Below are positions 24,101 through 32,679 of a stretch of 64,000 nt of DNA, piece by piece. Source of the DNA: Desulfovibrio desulfuricans (GTDB taxonomy: Bacteria > Desulfobacterota > Desulfovibrionia > Desulfovibrionales > Desulfovibrionaceae). The position numbers were made by a program, and so were the translations under genes. The number at the start of each line of letters is the position of its first letter. The stretch's first letter is position 1. The stretch lies in assembly GCF_024460775.1 (NCBI RefSeq), contig NZ_JANFYZ010000005.1, positions 186,001 through 250,000 of the forward strand, given 5' to 3'. The notes under the pieces were generated by a model. That model ran no database searches. It had not been told where the DNA came from and worked only from the letters and a program-made list of their open reading frames with translations.

Positions 24101-24671
24101 TGCAGTCACACCGCCCGGCAACAGTTTGCAGGTTGGCTGGGTGCTCCCTGGTCCAGGCCCGGACGAAGACGCCCTGGAAAATGCGCTGCATGACATGGTT
24201 TGCGGCCTCACCGGTTTGCCCGGTCCTATGGTGCGTCCCCGTTGGCAACCGAACCCGCCCAAAACGCCTGGGGCGGACCCAAACTGGTGCGCCTTTGGGA
24301 TTGTCAACGAGAGCGCGCCCGGCGGCACGGCGTGGCACCAGGGCGGTGCCACGCATGTGGAAATACACGAGCGCCTGGTTGTTATGTGCAGTTTTTACGG
24401 GCCGCAGGCCAGGGCATTGGCCAGGTCACTACGGGATGGCCTGTATGTGGAGCAAAACCGGTCGATGCTGCGTGATCTGGCCAATCTGGCCTTTGTGGAG
24501 GCCGGGGACATTATGCCCGCGCACGAGCTAGTTAACCTGCGCTGGATACGCCGCCAGGACATCACAATCACCCTCACGCGTGGTCCTAAAATGGACACGG
24601 ACGAGGGTCTTACGGACATCAAAGATATCGACAGCGTCAAGGCATGCGGCCTGTGCGGTCGCTCGCGATAG
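24093..24671 (+). CDS. Tail terminator / neck protein (phage gp12-like)
   Basis: The 192-aa protein has a helical start (DALENALHDMVCGLTGLPGPMVRPRWQPNPP) and beta strands around WCAFGIVNE and LVVMCSFYGPQA. This pattern is seen in the collar protein preceding the sheath in this class of contractile phages. Start ATG 24093 overlaps the previous gene's last codons. Two cysteines lie close together near the end (CGLCGRS). Confidence 0.65.
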   Translation: MPDAVTPPGNSLQVGWVLPGPGPDEDALENALHDMVCGLTGLPGPMVRPRWQPNPPKTPGADPNWCAFGIVNESAPGGTAWHQGGATHVEIHERLVVMCSFYGPQARALARSLRDGLYVEQNRSMLRDLANLAFVEAGDIMPAHELVNLRWIRRQDITITLTRGPKMDTDEGLTDIKDIDSVKACGLCGRSR

Positions 24672-24680
24672 GAGAATTCT

Positions 24681-26162
24681 ATGGCAACAAAGGCACTTGC
24701 CGTTGACCGAGTTGTCAACGTCACCATTAATTTGCAGGCCCTGGCTGCGAGCCGCCGCAATTTTGGCGTGCTGCTGATTGTGGGCAGCTCCGACGTTATC
24801 ACGGCCAGTGAGCGCATTCGCAGCTACACTGGTATAGACGGCGTTGCGGCAGATTTTGGAGTGGAAGCACCGGAATATCTGGCGGCGGAACTGTTTTTCA
24901 GCCAAAGCCCTCGCCCCGCAATTTTGCAGATCGGACGCTGGCTCAAGCAGGCTACCAGCGCCATGCTGCGCGGCGGTATCTTGACCGCCGAAGAGGCGGC
25001 GCTTGCGCAGTGGACGGGCATCAGTGATGGCAGCCTGACTGTGCATGTGGCTGGGGCCACGCATGAGGTGTCTGGCCTGGACTTCCGGTCTGTCACCAAT
25101 CTTAATGCCGTAGCATCGGCCATCAGTGCCAAGACTGCCGCTAATGGCGTGGTCTGCACATGGGACGGCGAGCGGTTTACTCTCGCGACTACGGGCACAG
25201 GGCCGGATGCGACGCTCACATACTGCACGGACGCTACGGCTGGAGGCACGGCCCTGGCCGCAAAACTCAAGCTGACCGAAGACACGGCCCTTGCCCCACT
25301 GGATGGCCAGGCGGCGGAAACCATCAAACAGTGCGTGGTTGAGCTGGCGGATCGGGGCGACTGGTACGGGCTGGCCATAGCCGACAGCAGCCTGACAGTG
25401 GATGACCATCTGATTGTTGCCCAGTACATCCAGGCGGCTAGCAAAAGCCGTATTTACGCGGCCACTATCACGGACACCCGCGTGCTGGATGCCGCCTATA
25501 CGGATGATCTGGCCAGCCGGGGCAAAGCGCTTAAGCTGTCGCGTTTGTTTGTTGCGTACAGTACCAACAAATATGCCGCAATCAGCGCCATTGGGCGAGC
25601 ATTTACGGTCAATTTTTCGGCCAACCGCAGCACCATCACGCTCAAGTTTAAACAGCTGCCGAGTGTTGAGGCCGAAGGGCTGACGGAAACCCAGGCAAAC
25701 ACTCTGGCTGCAAAGCGTTGCAACGTTTTTGCCGTCTACAACAACGATACGGCAATTCTTCAGGAAGGCGTCATGAGCGGCGATGCCTGGTTTGACGAGA
25801 TCCACGGCACGGACTGGCTGCAAAACGCAGTACAGACCGAGCTGTGGAACCTGCTGTACCAGAGCAAGACCAAGATTCCGCAGACCAACAGCGGCGTGCA
25901 TCAGCTCATTACCTGCATCGAATCCGTGCTGGATCAGGCCGTAAACAATGCCCTGGTTGCCCCCGGCACCTGGCACGGCGACGGCTTCGGCCAGTTGGAG
26001 CGCGGCGATTATTTGCCCAAGGGATTCTATGTCTATTCGGAGCCGATTGAATTGCAGGCGCAGAGCGAGCGCGAAAAGCGCGTGGCTCCGCCCATTCAGT
26101 GCGCCATCAAACTGGCCGGTGCTATCCATTCTGTGGATGTGGCCATCAACGTAAACAGGTAA
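24681..26162 (+). CDS. Tail sheath protein, DUF3383 family
   Basis: The 493-aa protein matches DUF3383: VNVTINLQALAASRRNFGVLLIVGSSDVI at the start, repeated Ala/Thr/Gly strands in the middle, and LKFKQLPSVEAEGLTETQANTLAAKRCNVFAVYNND followed by IHGTDWLQNAVQTELWNLLYQ. This sheath type is shared with several non-Mu myophages. It forms the contractile outer tube. GGAG upstream of ATG 24681. Confidence 0.88.
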   Translation: MATKALAVDRVVNVTINLQALAASRRNFGVLLIVGSSDVITASERIRSYTGIDGVAADFGVEAPEYLAAELFFSQSPRPAILQIGRWLKQATSAMLRGGILTAEEAALAQWTGISDGSLTVHVAGATHEVSGLDFRSVTNLNAVASAISAKTAANGVVCTWDGERFTLATTGTGPDATLTYCTDATAGGTALAAKLKLTEDTALAPLDGQAAETIKQCVVELADRGDWYGLAIADSSLTVDDHLIVAQYIQAASKSRIYAATITDTRVLDAAYTDDLASRGKALKLSRLFVAYSTNKYAAISAIGRAFTVNFSANRSTITLKFKQLPSVEAEGLTETQANTLAAKRCNVFAVYNNDTAILQEGVMSGDAWFDEIHGTDWLQNAVQTELWNLLYQSKTKIPQTNSGVHQLITCIESVLDQAVNNALVAPGTWHGDGFGQLERGDYLPKGFYVYSEPIELQAQSEREKRVAPPIQCAIKLAGAIHSVDVAINVNR

Positions 26163-26166
26163 CAGC

Positions 26167-26628
26167 ATGGGATACGCATACTCTTTTTTGGACGTACACG
26201 CGGCCATCAGCGGCCCTGGCGGCAACTTCCCACTTTCGGGTGACCGGGCGGGCATTGCCCAGGAAGGCCTGACCATCGTCCCCACCGGCGATCAAAACAC
26301 CATGACCGTGGGGGCAGACGGGTCTGTCATGCACAGCCTGCTGGCAGATGCTAGCGGCACTGTTACGGTCAATCTGCTGCGCACATCGCCCACAAACAGG
26401 CAGTTGCAGGAAATGTATAACTATCAACGTCAGAGCAGCGCCAACTGGGGGCGCAACACCATCACCGTGCGCGATGTGGCACGCGGCGACACCGTGACCT
26501 GTCAGGAGGTGGCTTTCGCCAAACAGCCGGAAAAGCCTTTTGGCAAGGAAGGTGGCACACGACAATGGACGTTCCATGCAGGCAAAATCAGTATCCAGGA
26601 CGGCAGTGGCACGCCGGAAATCTCTTAG
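26167..26628 (+). CDS. Tail tube protein, DUF3277 family
   Basis: The 153-aa protein carries GPGGNFPLSGDRAGIAQEGLTIV, then VMHSLLADASGTVTVNLLRTSPTNRQL and TVTCQEVAFAKQPEKPFGKEG, all typical of the DUF3277 tube family partnered with DUF3383 sheaths. It forms the inner tube through which DNA passes. Four bp separate it from the sheath stop. Confidence 0.88.
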   Translation: MGYAYSFLDVHAAISGPGGNFPLSGDRAGIAQEGLTIVPTGDQNTMTVGADGSVMHSLLADASGTVTVNLLRTSPTNRQLQEMYNYQRQSSANWGRNTITVRDVARGDTVTCQEVAFAKQPEKPFGKEGGTRQWTFHAGKISIQDGSGTPEIS

Positions 26629-26637
26629 GAGTAAGCC

Positions 26638-27057
26638 ATGAATGAAGTTGAAATCCAGGGCACTGTTTACAAGATTGGCAAACTCAACGCCTTTGCGCAG
26701 ATGTATATTCTTAAGCGCGCCGCCCCGGTGCTTGGCAAGTTGCAGGGCGTGCTTGCCGCCGCAGACAACAAGGATGCCAAGCTGGCAGACGTGCTTGAAC
26801 CTCTGGGCGCGGTCATTGGCGATCTGCCGGACGAAAGCCTGGAGTATGTGTGCAATGCCGCTCTGGACGTTGTGGATATGCGCCAGGCTGGCGGCGGCTG
26901 GGCACCCGTGCGCAGCAAGGGGCAGCTCATGTACCCGGACATGGATCTGCTCACCATGTTGTCCCTGACGGCCCACGTGCTCAAGGATAACCTGACCACT
27001 TTTTTTCGCGCACTCCCGGCGTTGCAAGCGCCGGGACAGGAACCGAAGACGACGTAG
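26638..27057 (+). CDS. Tail assembly chaperone, short (zero-frame) form
   Basis: The 139-aa product (NEVEIQGTVYKIGKLNAFAQM...) is the G-type chaperone that coats the tape measure during tube assembly. Its C-terminal end beyond residue 123 overlaps a second frame that continues to 27254. A slippery T7 and GC hairpin near codon 122 direct a fraction of ribosomes into the long form of about 205 aa. Ratio control between the two forms is a conserved feature of long-tailed phages. Confidence 0.85.
   Translation: MNEVEIQGTVYKIGKLNAFAQMYILKRAAPVLGKLQGVLAAADNKDAKLADVLEPLGAVIGDLPDESLEYVCNAALDVVDMRQAGGGWAPVRSKGQLMYPDMDLLTMLSLTAHVLKDNLTTFFRALPALQAPGQEPKTT
27000..27036 (+). promoter_or_regulatory. Programmed -1 frameshift signal
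   Basis: T TTT TTT at 27000-27006 is in the correct phase for tandem slippage (zero-frame codons TTT TTT). A 7-nt spacer leads to an 8-bp GC stem TCCCGGCG (27014-27021) with CGCCGGGA (27029-27036) and a 7-nt loop. All three elements match the dnaX-like frameshift class. Confidence 0.85.
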
Positions 27058-27254
27058 ACGTTGACTGGGTATGCCTGCCGGGCGGCGAGGACTGGCTGTT
27101 GCGGCCCGTGCTGCGAGGTATGTGCCGATATGAGAGCCTCAAGGATTGTACTCTCGACCTGGCGGACATCGCATTAATGAATGACGCCTGCAACGTGCAG
27201 GACGAAAACGAGCGCCGTTACCTGGCGGCGCTCAAGGATAAGGACGCCTCCTGA
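27006..27254 (+). CDS. Minus-one-frame extension of the tail assembly chaperone (GT-type)
   Basis: This frame has no start codon suited to it and opens from the slip site, giving SRTPGVASAGTGTEDDVDVDW, then WLLRPVLRGMCRYESLKDCTLDLADIALMND and NERRYLAAL to TGA at 27252-27254. Its second half is clearly protein-like and matches a small family (DUF6889-type) found after the chaperone. Read as join(26638..27006, 27006..27254). The tape-measure ATG overlaps the stop. Confidence 0.85.
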   Translation, partial: SRTPGVASAGTGTEDDVDVDWVCLPGGEDWLLRPVLRGMCRYESLKDCTLDLADIALMNDACNVQDENERRYLAALKDKDAS

Positions 27255-28852
27255 TGGCCGTAACCATCGCCGAATTTTTGGCCTCTGTGGGCTTTCAGGC
27301 TGACGAAGCCAGCCTTAAGGGCGCTCTGGCCAAGGTTACAGGCTTTGCAGCAGGTATCACGCTTGCAGCTGGTGCAGCCTTTACGGGCATCATGCGTATT
27401 GCCCAGGGCGAGGTTGCACTGGCAAAGCAAGCAGATACCTTGGGTGTGCCCATTCAAAAGCTGGAAGAGCTTGGTTATGTAGCCGAGCAGACTGGCAGCA
27501 GCTCTGAGGCCGTGGCCGCAGCCCTGGGCGGCCTGAAGGAAAAGTATCCATACATCAAAGATACCAGCGTGCTCCTTGAGCGCGTGGGCAACAACATGCG
27601 CGGCATGAGCGACCAGGCCGCCAAGCTATATGCCAAACAGATGGGCATTGACCCCACCTTGGTGCCCATGCTGACACGCGATGTCAGCGGCCTCAAAACC
27701 GAATTTGCGGCCATGTACGACGTGGCCGGTCGCGATGCTGCCAAGGCGGCAGAAGACAGCCGGGGATTTTTGGCAGAGCTGAACAAACTGCACACTATGA
27801 GCGGCTTACTGGGTAAGTCCGTGGCCGGAGTGTTCCTGGGCCAGCTGCGCGGCGATGTAGAAAATTTGCGCCGTGTCATCATGGAAAATTTCGGCAAGAT
27901 CAAGGCCATCTTTGAAACCGTGATCGGCGTTGTTTTTCGGGTTGCCGGAGCTATTGGAGCCTTTGTGCGCCGCATGGTCACCTGGGCATCTGCCCTGGTA
28001 AGCTGGTACGATAAGCTGGATGGCGGGCAAAAAAAGATTATCCAGGGCCTTGTGTTATTTGCTGCCGCCTGGAAATTTTTAAATGCCGGTTTTTTGGCCA
28101 CGCCGTTGGGCATGCTTGTGGCCGGTCTGGCCGCCATCGTAGGATTGATTGACGATTATCAAACGTACATGGAGGGAGGGCGCAGTTATTTTGACTGGGG
28201 GCCGTGGGAAAAAAGCATTGAGGGTGTGCGTAACGCGATCAGCAGCGCCATTGACAGCGTGACCAATTTTTTCCGCGAGCATGAAAAGCTCATTACCGGA
28301 TTTGCTCAAGGCATAGCCATAGTCATGGGGCTAAAGGCTGTGATGATGCTCCTCAAGGGCGCTGTCGGCGGTGTGGGTATGGCCTTCCGTGTTTTGTTTG
28401 GTCTGGTCAAGGCCAACCCCCTGGGGTTGATCATAACAGCCGCCGCCATGATCTGGGAAAACTGGGACCTCATTCGTGAGAAGTTTCCAGACTTCGCAGC
28501 CTGGGCAGAAAAAGCCGCTGCTGCAATAAAGAACTTTTTCGCGCCTGCTTTGGATTGGTTAAAGGAAAAACTTTCCGGCATGACGGATTGGTTGCCCGAC
28601 TTTGTGAAGGAAAAAATGGGATTGGCCGTAAACGCCAATGTAACCCCGCCGCCAGACGGACCGGCGCTGAAACCGCAGCCCATACCAGCTATGGCAGCCA
28701 GCCATACATCCCGCGAGGTTAAAGTAGAATCAAAAACGGAGATTACCCTTAATGGCGCGCAAAGCCCTGAGCAGGTGGCCGGACTGGTGGCGGGCAACCA
28801 GGACAGGGCCGCTGCCGATATGGCGCGGCACATGCAGGGGGCAACCCGATGA
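27254..28852 (+). CDS. Tail tape measure protein
   Basis: The 532-aa protein is helical throughout, with several hydrophobic stretches (FAAGITLAAGAAFTGIM; FETVIGVVFRVAGAIGAFV; LGMLVAGLAAIVGLI; LGLIITAAAMIWENW). It begins IAEFLASVGFQADEASLKGALAKV like other Mu-like tape measures. It fixes tail length and probably helps DNA cross the inner membrane. The length predicts a fairly short tail. Confidence 0.88.
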   Translation: MAVTIAEFLASVGFQADEASLKGALAKVTGFAAGITLAAGAAFTGIMRIAQGEVALAKQADTLGVPIQKLEELGYVAEQTGSSSEAVAAALGGLKEKYPYIKDTSVLLERVGNNMRGMSDQAAKLYAKQMGIDPTLVPMLTRDVSGLKTEFAAMYDVAGRDAAKAAEDSRGFLAELNKLHTMSGLLGKSVAGVFLGQLRGDVENLRRVIMENFGKIKAIFETVIGVVFRVAGAIGAFVRRMVTWASALVSWYDKLDGGQKKIIQGLVLFAAAWKFLNAGFLATPLGMLVAGLAAIVGLIDDYQTYMEGGRSYFDWGPWEKSIEGVRNAISSAIDSVTNFFREHEKLITGFAQGIAIVMGLKAVMMLLKGAVGGVGMAFRVLFGLVKANPLGLIITAAAMIWENWDLIREKFPDFAAWAEKAAAAIKNFFAPALDWLKEKLSGMTDWLPDFVKEKMGLAVNANVTPPPDGPALKPQPIPAMAASHTSREVKVESKTEITLNGAQSPEQVAGLVAGNQDRAAADMARHMQGATR

Positions 28853-29385
28853 GCACTAACGGCACTGTCATTACCGGGCGCAACCTGGGCGGCTTGCAAT
28901 TTGCGGTGGTCGTGGAGGAGCAGCACGAAGATAAGCTGACGATCACCGAACACCCTGTGGAACAAGGCGCAAAGATCAACGACCACGCCTATGTTATGCC
29001 AGCCACTGTTACCATACGCGCGGGTGTGTCGGACACGGCCGGAGACGGCAAGGCGCGGGAGATGTACGACAAGCTGCTGGACCTGATGCGCAAGCGCGAG
29101 CCGATCAGCATTGTTACCGGTAAACGCCTCTATGACAATATGCTGGTTGAAGGCGTAACCTGCACCACTGATAAGACCACGGAAAAAGCCCTGCTGGTGA
29201 CTGCCAACTGCAAGGAGGTCATTATCGTGCGCACACAAACGGCCAGCGTGCCGCCGCGCAGCAGGCACAAAAACGCCGCCAAGACCGGTGGCGTTGCAGA
29301 TAAAGGTCAGAAGCAGCCTAACAGCATACTAAACGCCAGCGCGGGCAGCGGCGGATATACCCGTCCCGGCGGCGCGGCGAAATGA
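28849..29385 (+). CDS. Dit-like baseplate or tail protein
   Basis: The 178-aa protein begins with beta strands (GGLQFAVVVEEQHEDKLTITEHPVEQGAKINDHAYVMPATVTI). This Dit-like signature (ItdHPve-GaxIxDH) belongs to hub-ring proteins following the tape measure. The last 50 residues are a basic, low-complexity tail. It is the last gene before the reverse-strand cargo gene and an intervening terminator. Confidence 0.75.
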   Translation: MSTNGTVITGRNLGGLQFAVVVEEQHEDKLTITEHPVEQGAKINDHAYVMPATVTIRAGVSDTAGDGKAREMYDKLLDLMRKREPISIVTGKRLYDNMLVEGVTCTTDKTTEKALLVTANCKEVIIVRTQTASVPPRSRHKNAAKTGGVADKGQKQPNSILNASAGSGGYTRPGGAAK

Positions 29386-29393
29386 TCAACAAG

Positions 29394-29413
29394 AAGGGGG
29401 CTTGCGCCCCCTT
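29394..29413. terminator. Bidirectional terminator between convergent genes
   Basis: AAGGGGGC (29394-29401) pairs with GCCCCCTT (29406-29413) around a TTGC loop, with TCTTGC on one side and TTCTTG on the other. It separates the plus-strand tail operon from the minus-strand nuclease-like gene. Confidence 0.7.
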
Positions 29414-29445
29414 TCTTGCTTGCTGCTATGTCTATCTGCGAGAGC

Positions 29446-30507
29446 CTATCCGTTATCGTACCGTGTTGCCGTAGCGCGGATAATGTCGGCATATTGCAAA
29501 ATGTCTTCAAGGTTGTTGATATCCTGCATTATTTTTTCTTTATTTTCTCCAAACATTTCAATCCGCAAGCGTTTTATGTTGTTGAAATGCAAACGCAAAA
29601 GAGGTTTGAAGCGGTTGTCATCCAACAGCACATTACAATAACTCTGGGCGTCGCGGATAAACACGCGCTCTGGTGAAACCGTGCCCATGAGAATGGACTT
29701 CACTAGATAAAATGCCTGCCATTCCTCTTCAGTTGTGGTTATTTTGTCCTCTTCTTCCACGGCCTGAGTCGGCACCTGTTCGGTCTTTTTGGGCGCTGCG
29801 GCGATTGCAGACTTGAGGCGGGCGTCCACACGTTCTTCAATGAACTCTGAATATGCCCTTTTTACAAAGGCTGCGAACTGTTCGCGAACGCTTTTCATTG
29901 CGCGCCCTGGATATAGCTCCCGTATGAAGAAATCTACAAAGCCTTCTGCGGGTTCTTCAATCTGAGCGAGCAACAGATTTTTTATTTGCCGATTGTATTT
30001 GAGTTCCTTGGCCGTGCCCAGTGCCGTTTCAAGATCAAATGCCCCCTTGCGGAGCTTGGCAAGTTCAGGAATCAGCGTTGCATCAATGGCTTCAAGGTTG
30101 AATTCCATGAATGGACGACTATCCATTTTTTTATATTCTTCAAGATCTGAAAAAAACAGATAACGAAATCCGTCCGTCAGAATCCCAATCCGTGCATCCA
30201 ATGTTGTAAAATACCGATGAAGCTGTTCGCAGTTATTATTATCAAGAGTGCTGCCACATGTTTTGCATTCTATTAAAATGATTGCTTTGCCATCACTTTT
30301 GATTGCATAGTCGATTTTTTCTCCTTTTCGACCTGCGATATCTGCAATAAATTCTGGTTCAACTTCTGTAGGATTGAATACATCATACCCTAACAAACGA
30401 ATAAAAGGTAAAACACAAGCAGTTTTTGTCGCTTCTTCAGTTAAAAGGTTGGGCTTCATTTTTTGGATTCTTTCTGCCAGAGATTTTATGCTGTCTTCAA
30501 ATTCCAT
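29446..30507 (-). CDS. HsdR_N-like PD-(D/E)XK nuclease protein, cargo (moron) gene
   Basis: The 353-aa protein has the type I restriction R-subunit N-domain pattern: FIRLLGYDVFNPTEVEPEFIAD, then KIDYAIKSDGKAIILIECK with the D...ExK nuclease triad, and a QLHRYF helix. No helicase domain follows. A helical middle and a segment with FVKRAYSEFIEERVDARLKSAI follow, with an acidic linker before the C-terminal domain. It is transcribed against the tail operon, is AT-richer at its start and has its own promoter space. Similar stand-alone proteins occur in prophages and are suspected of defence roles. Confidence 0.8.
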   Translation of the reverse strand: MEFEDSIKSLAERIQKMKPNLLTEEATKTACVLPFIRLLGYDVFNPTEVEPEFIADIAGRKGEKIDYAIKSDGKAIILIECKTCGSTLDNNNCEQLHRYFTTLDARIGILTDGFRYLFFSDLEEYKKMDSRPFMEFNLEAIDATLIPELAKLRKGAFDLETALGTAKELKYNRQIKNLLLAQIEEPAEGFVDFFIRELYPGRAMKSVREQFAAFVKRAYSEFIEERVDARLKSAIAAAPKKTEQVPTQAVEEEDKITTTEEEWQAFYLVKSILMGTVSPERVFIRDAQSYCNVLLDDNRFKPLLRLHFNNIKRLRIEMFGENKEKIMQDINNLEDILQYADIIRATATRYDNG

Positions 30508-30594
30508 GCGGTTTTCATCCTCCAAGTAAAGACCATCAATATTATTTTACCTTGTAAGCCTATAGAAAAAAAGTCAACGAGCAAGTGAAAGACA

Positions 30595-30613
30595 CCCTGA
30601 ACAATATCAGGGT
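30595..30613 (+). promoter_or_regulatory. Late-promoter dyad 3 (baseplate module)
   Basis: The 19-bp CCCTGAACAATATCAGGGT is flanked by one extra pairing base on each side. TACAGT lies 23-28 nt downstream. ATG 30648 begins 35 nt after the dyad with no ribosome site. It restarts transcription after the reverse-strand insertion, and its place matches Mu PP. Confidence 0.6.
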
Positions 30614-30647
30614 GAACCTTTACTCCTCCCCAACGTACAGTGCCCTC

Positions 30648-30971
30648 ATGGCACTGTACGAAATACCCCTCACCCCTGAGCCGCAAGCCTTCGGCATTAC
30701 GCTGGCCGGACGTTCTTTGCGCCTGGTGCTGCGCTGGGCCGAAAGCCCAGCTGCAGATGTGCCCGGCGGCTGGCTGCTCGACATCATGGATCAGCCGGAC
30801 GATGCCACGCCCTTGATCTGCGGTATTCCGCTGGTCGCTGGCTGCGACCTGCTGGCTCCCTATGCCTACCTAAAGCTAGGCGGTGCGTTGCGCATATCCG
30901 GCGATATGCCGCCAACTTTGGATAACCTGGGCGACACCGTGTTGCTGATTTTTCAGACGGAGGACGCATGA
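30648..30971 (+). CDS. Small baseplate protein, DUF6983-like
   Basis: The 107-aa protein starts MALYEIPLTPEPQAFGITLAGRSLRLVLRW and continues in beta strands (GWLLDIMDQPDDATPLICGIPLVAGCDLLAPY), the pattern of a small protein found before the hub in this tail type. A 21-codon longer reading would run through the dyad, so ATG 30648 is preferred. It would be the first codon, or nearly so, of the late transcript. Confidence 0.7.
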   Translation: MALYEIPLTPEPQAFGITLAGRSLRLVLRWAESPAADVPGGWLLDIMDQPDDATPLICGIPLVAGCDLLAPYAYLKLGGALRISGDMPPTLDNLGDTVLLIFQTEDA

Positions 30972-31900
30972 GCGCCAAAAACAAGGCTGAAGAGGGGCGA
31001 TGCTGGTTGCGGGCCTGTTCGCTGGTTGTGGGAGGAAACTCCGGCAGCGGGCTGGATCTGTCCGAACTGCGCATCACGTTCAAAACCAAAAAGGGAGACC
31101 TGGAAACCCCCAACAGCGCGGAAATTAACGTCTACAACCTGTCAGAGGCCACGGCCAGCAGGATACAACGCGAATTTACGCAGGTGCTTTTGTCCGCCGG
31201 GTATGTGGGCAATTCCGGGTTGATCTTCCGGGGCAACATTCGCCAAGTGCGCACGTGGAGGGAGAACGGCGTTGACACCGTGCTGGCCATATTAGCGGCC
31301 GATGGTGACCGTGCCTACAACTTTGCCACGGTCAACACCACGTTGGCGGCGGGCAGCATGCCTGCGGACCGGGTGCGAGTGTGCCAGGGCAGCATGGCCG
31401 CCAAGGGGACAGAGGCGGGATATACCCCCGACCTCGGCGGGCAGGCACTACCGCGCGGCGTGGTCATGTACGGCATGGCCAGACAATATATGAGAGATGA
31501 GGCGCAAAACACCGGCACGGACTGGAGCATACAGGACGGCAAGGTGCAGATGGTGCCGCGCAATGGCTACTTGCCGGGGCAGGCCGTACTGCTGACTCAC
31601 GAGACGGGGCTGATCGGCACACCAGAGCAAACTCAGGAAGGCATAACCGTGCGTTCCCTGCTGCTGCCCACCCTGCGCGTCGGCGGGCGCATCAAGCTGG
31701 ACAACAAGAGTGTCAAACGCATGCAGAGTCCGCTCAAAATGGCCGCTGGGCAGACTGCGCCGCGTCTGGACGATGACGGTGTTTACAGAATCTTAAAAGT
31801 CGAGTTTAGCGGCGATACGCGCGGCAACGACTGGTATGCGGACATGCTGTGCATAGGCATTGACGACACCATGCGCCTTCCGCTGGATATGGCGAGGTAA
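30968..31900 (+). CDS. Baseplate hub protein
   Basis: The 310-aa protein has LSELRITFKTKKGDLETPNSAEINVYNLSEATASRIQREF, a strong signature of the phage baseplate hub family used with DUF3383 sheaths. A second beta domain follows (GGRIKLDNKSVKR, YRILKVEFSGDTRGNDWYADMLC). ATGA overlap with the preceding gene. It connects tube and spike. Confidence 0.8.
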   Translation: MSAKNKAEEGRCWLRACSLVVGGNSGSGLDLSELRITFKTKKGDLETPNSAEINVYNLSEATASRIQREFTQVLLSAGYVGNSGLIFRGNIRQVRTWRENGVDTVLAILAADGDRAYNFATVNTTLAAGSMPADRVRVCQGSMAAKGTEAGYTPDLGGQALPRGVVMYGMARQYMRDEAQNTGTDWSIQDGKVQMVPRNGYLPGQAVLLTHETGLIGTPEQTQEGITVRSLLLPTLRVGGRIKLDNKSVKRMQSPLKMAAGQTAPRLDDDGVYRILKVEFSGDTRGNDWYADMLCIGIDDTMRLPLDMAR

Positions 31901-31902
31901 AG

Positions 31903-32679
31903 ATGGACAGAAGCGAACGTCAAAATGACCCCATAGAAAGCCAGCGTCTGGCGCTGGAAGGTCTTCAGGCCCAAATGTGGACGGCCCTGCCTGGAATCGT
32001 GATGGGTTTTGACCCAGTGGCCATGACCGTCAGTGTGCAGCCCGCCGTGCAGGGTAGCGTACGGGATGAACACGGCAAGAGCAACAACGTGCAGATGCCC
32101 TTGCTGGTTGACGTGCCCGTGGTTTTTGTGTGCGGGGGCGGCTTCAGCCTGACCTATCCGATAAAAAAAGGGGACGAGGTCCTGGTTGTATTTTCCAGCC
32201 GCTGCATAGACGGCTGGTGGCAAGGCGGAGAATCCACGCCGCCGCCCAGCGGGCGCATGCACGATCTTTCGGACGGCATGGCCATCATTGGCCCCAGGTC
32301 ACAGGCAACAAAACTAGATCCCCCAGTTGATACGGAAAACGTCCAGCTGAGGACTGACGACGGCCAAGCCACCCTGACCATGAAGCCGGATTATACGATT
32401 GAGGCAAAAAATCCGCAAGCTGGTGTGACCCTTACACCTGCTGGTGCAATCACGCTGGAGGCGGCAGATCAGGTGACAATTAAGGCCCCACAGATCACCC
32501 TGGAGGGCAATCTCACCACCACCGGGGCAGGCGGCGATGCTGGCACCGTGCAGATGAAGGGCACTATATCTCTGGATGGTTCCCTGACATCCACAGGCGA
32601 CCAGGTGGCCGAAGGCAAAAGTACTGCCCACCATACGCACCCTGGTGATAGTGGTGGGACAACGGGACAACCCAAGTAA
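31903..32679 (+). CDS. Baseplate spike, Gp138/gpV-like
   Basis: The 258-aa protein has an N-terminal OB domain (TALPGIVMGFDPVAMTVSVQPAVQG; PVVFVCGGGFSLTYPIKKGDEVLVVFSSRCIDGWW). A repetitive beta-helix part (QLRTDDGQATLTMKPDYTI...) follows, with a His-rich tip (TAHHTHPGDSGG) of the kind that binds iron in gpV and gp138 spikes. It pierces the outer membrane on contraction. Confidence 0.88.
   Translation: MDRSERQNDPIESQRLALEGLQAQMWTALPGIVMGFDPVAMTVSVQPAVQGSVRDEHGKSNNVQMPLLVDVPVVFVCGGGFSLTYPIKKGDEVLVVFSSRCIDGWWQGGESTPPPSGRMHDLSDGMAIIGPRSQATKLDPPVDTENVQLRTDDGQATLTMKPDYTIEAKNPQAGVTLTPAGAITLEAADQVTIKAPQITLEGNLTTTGAGGDAGTVQMKGTISLDGSLTSTGDQVAEGKSTAHHTHPGDSGGTTGQPK

Noticed and set aside
24528-26285. 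585-aa open frame on the minus strand
   Set aside because: It is the mirror of the tail sheath gene; composition and lack of start signals mark it as a shadow.
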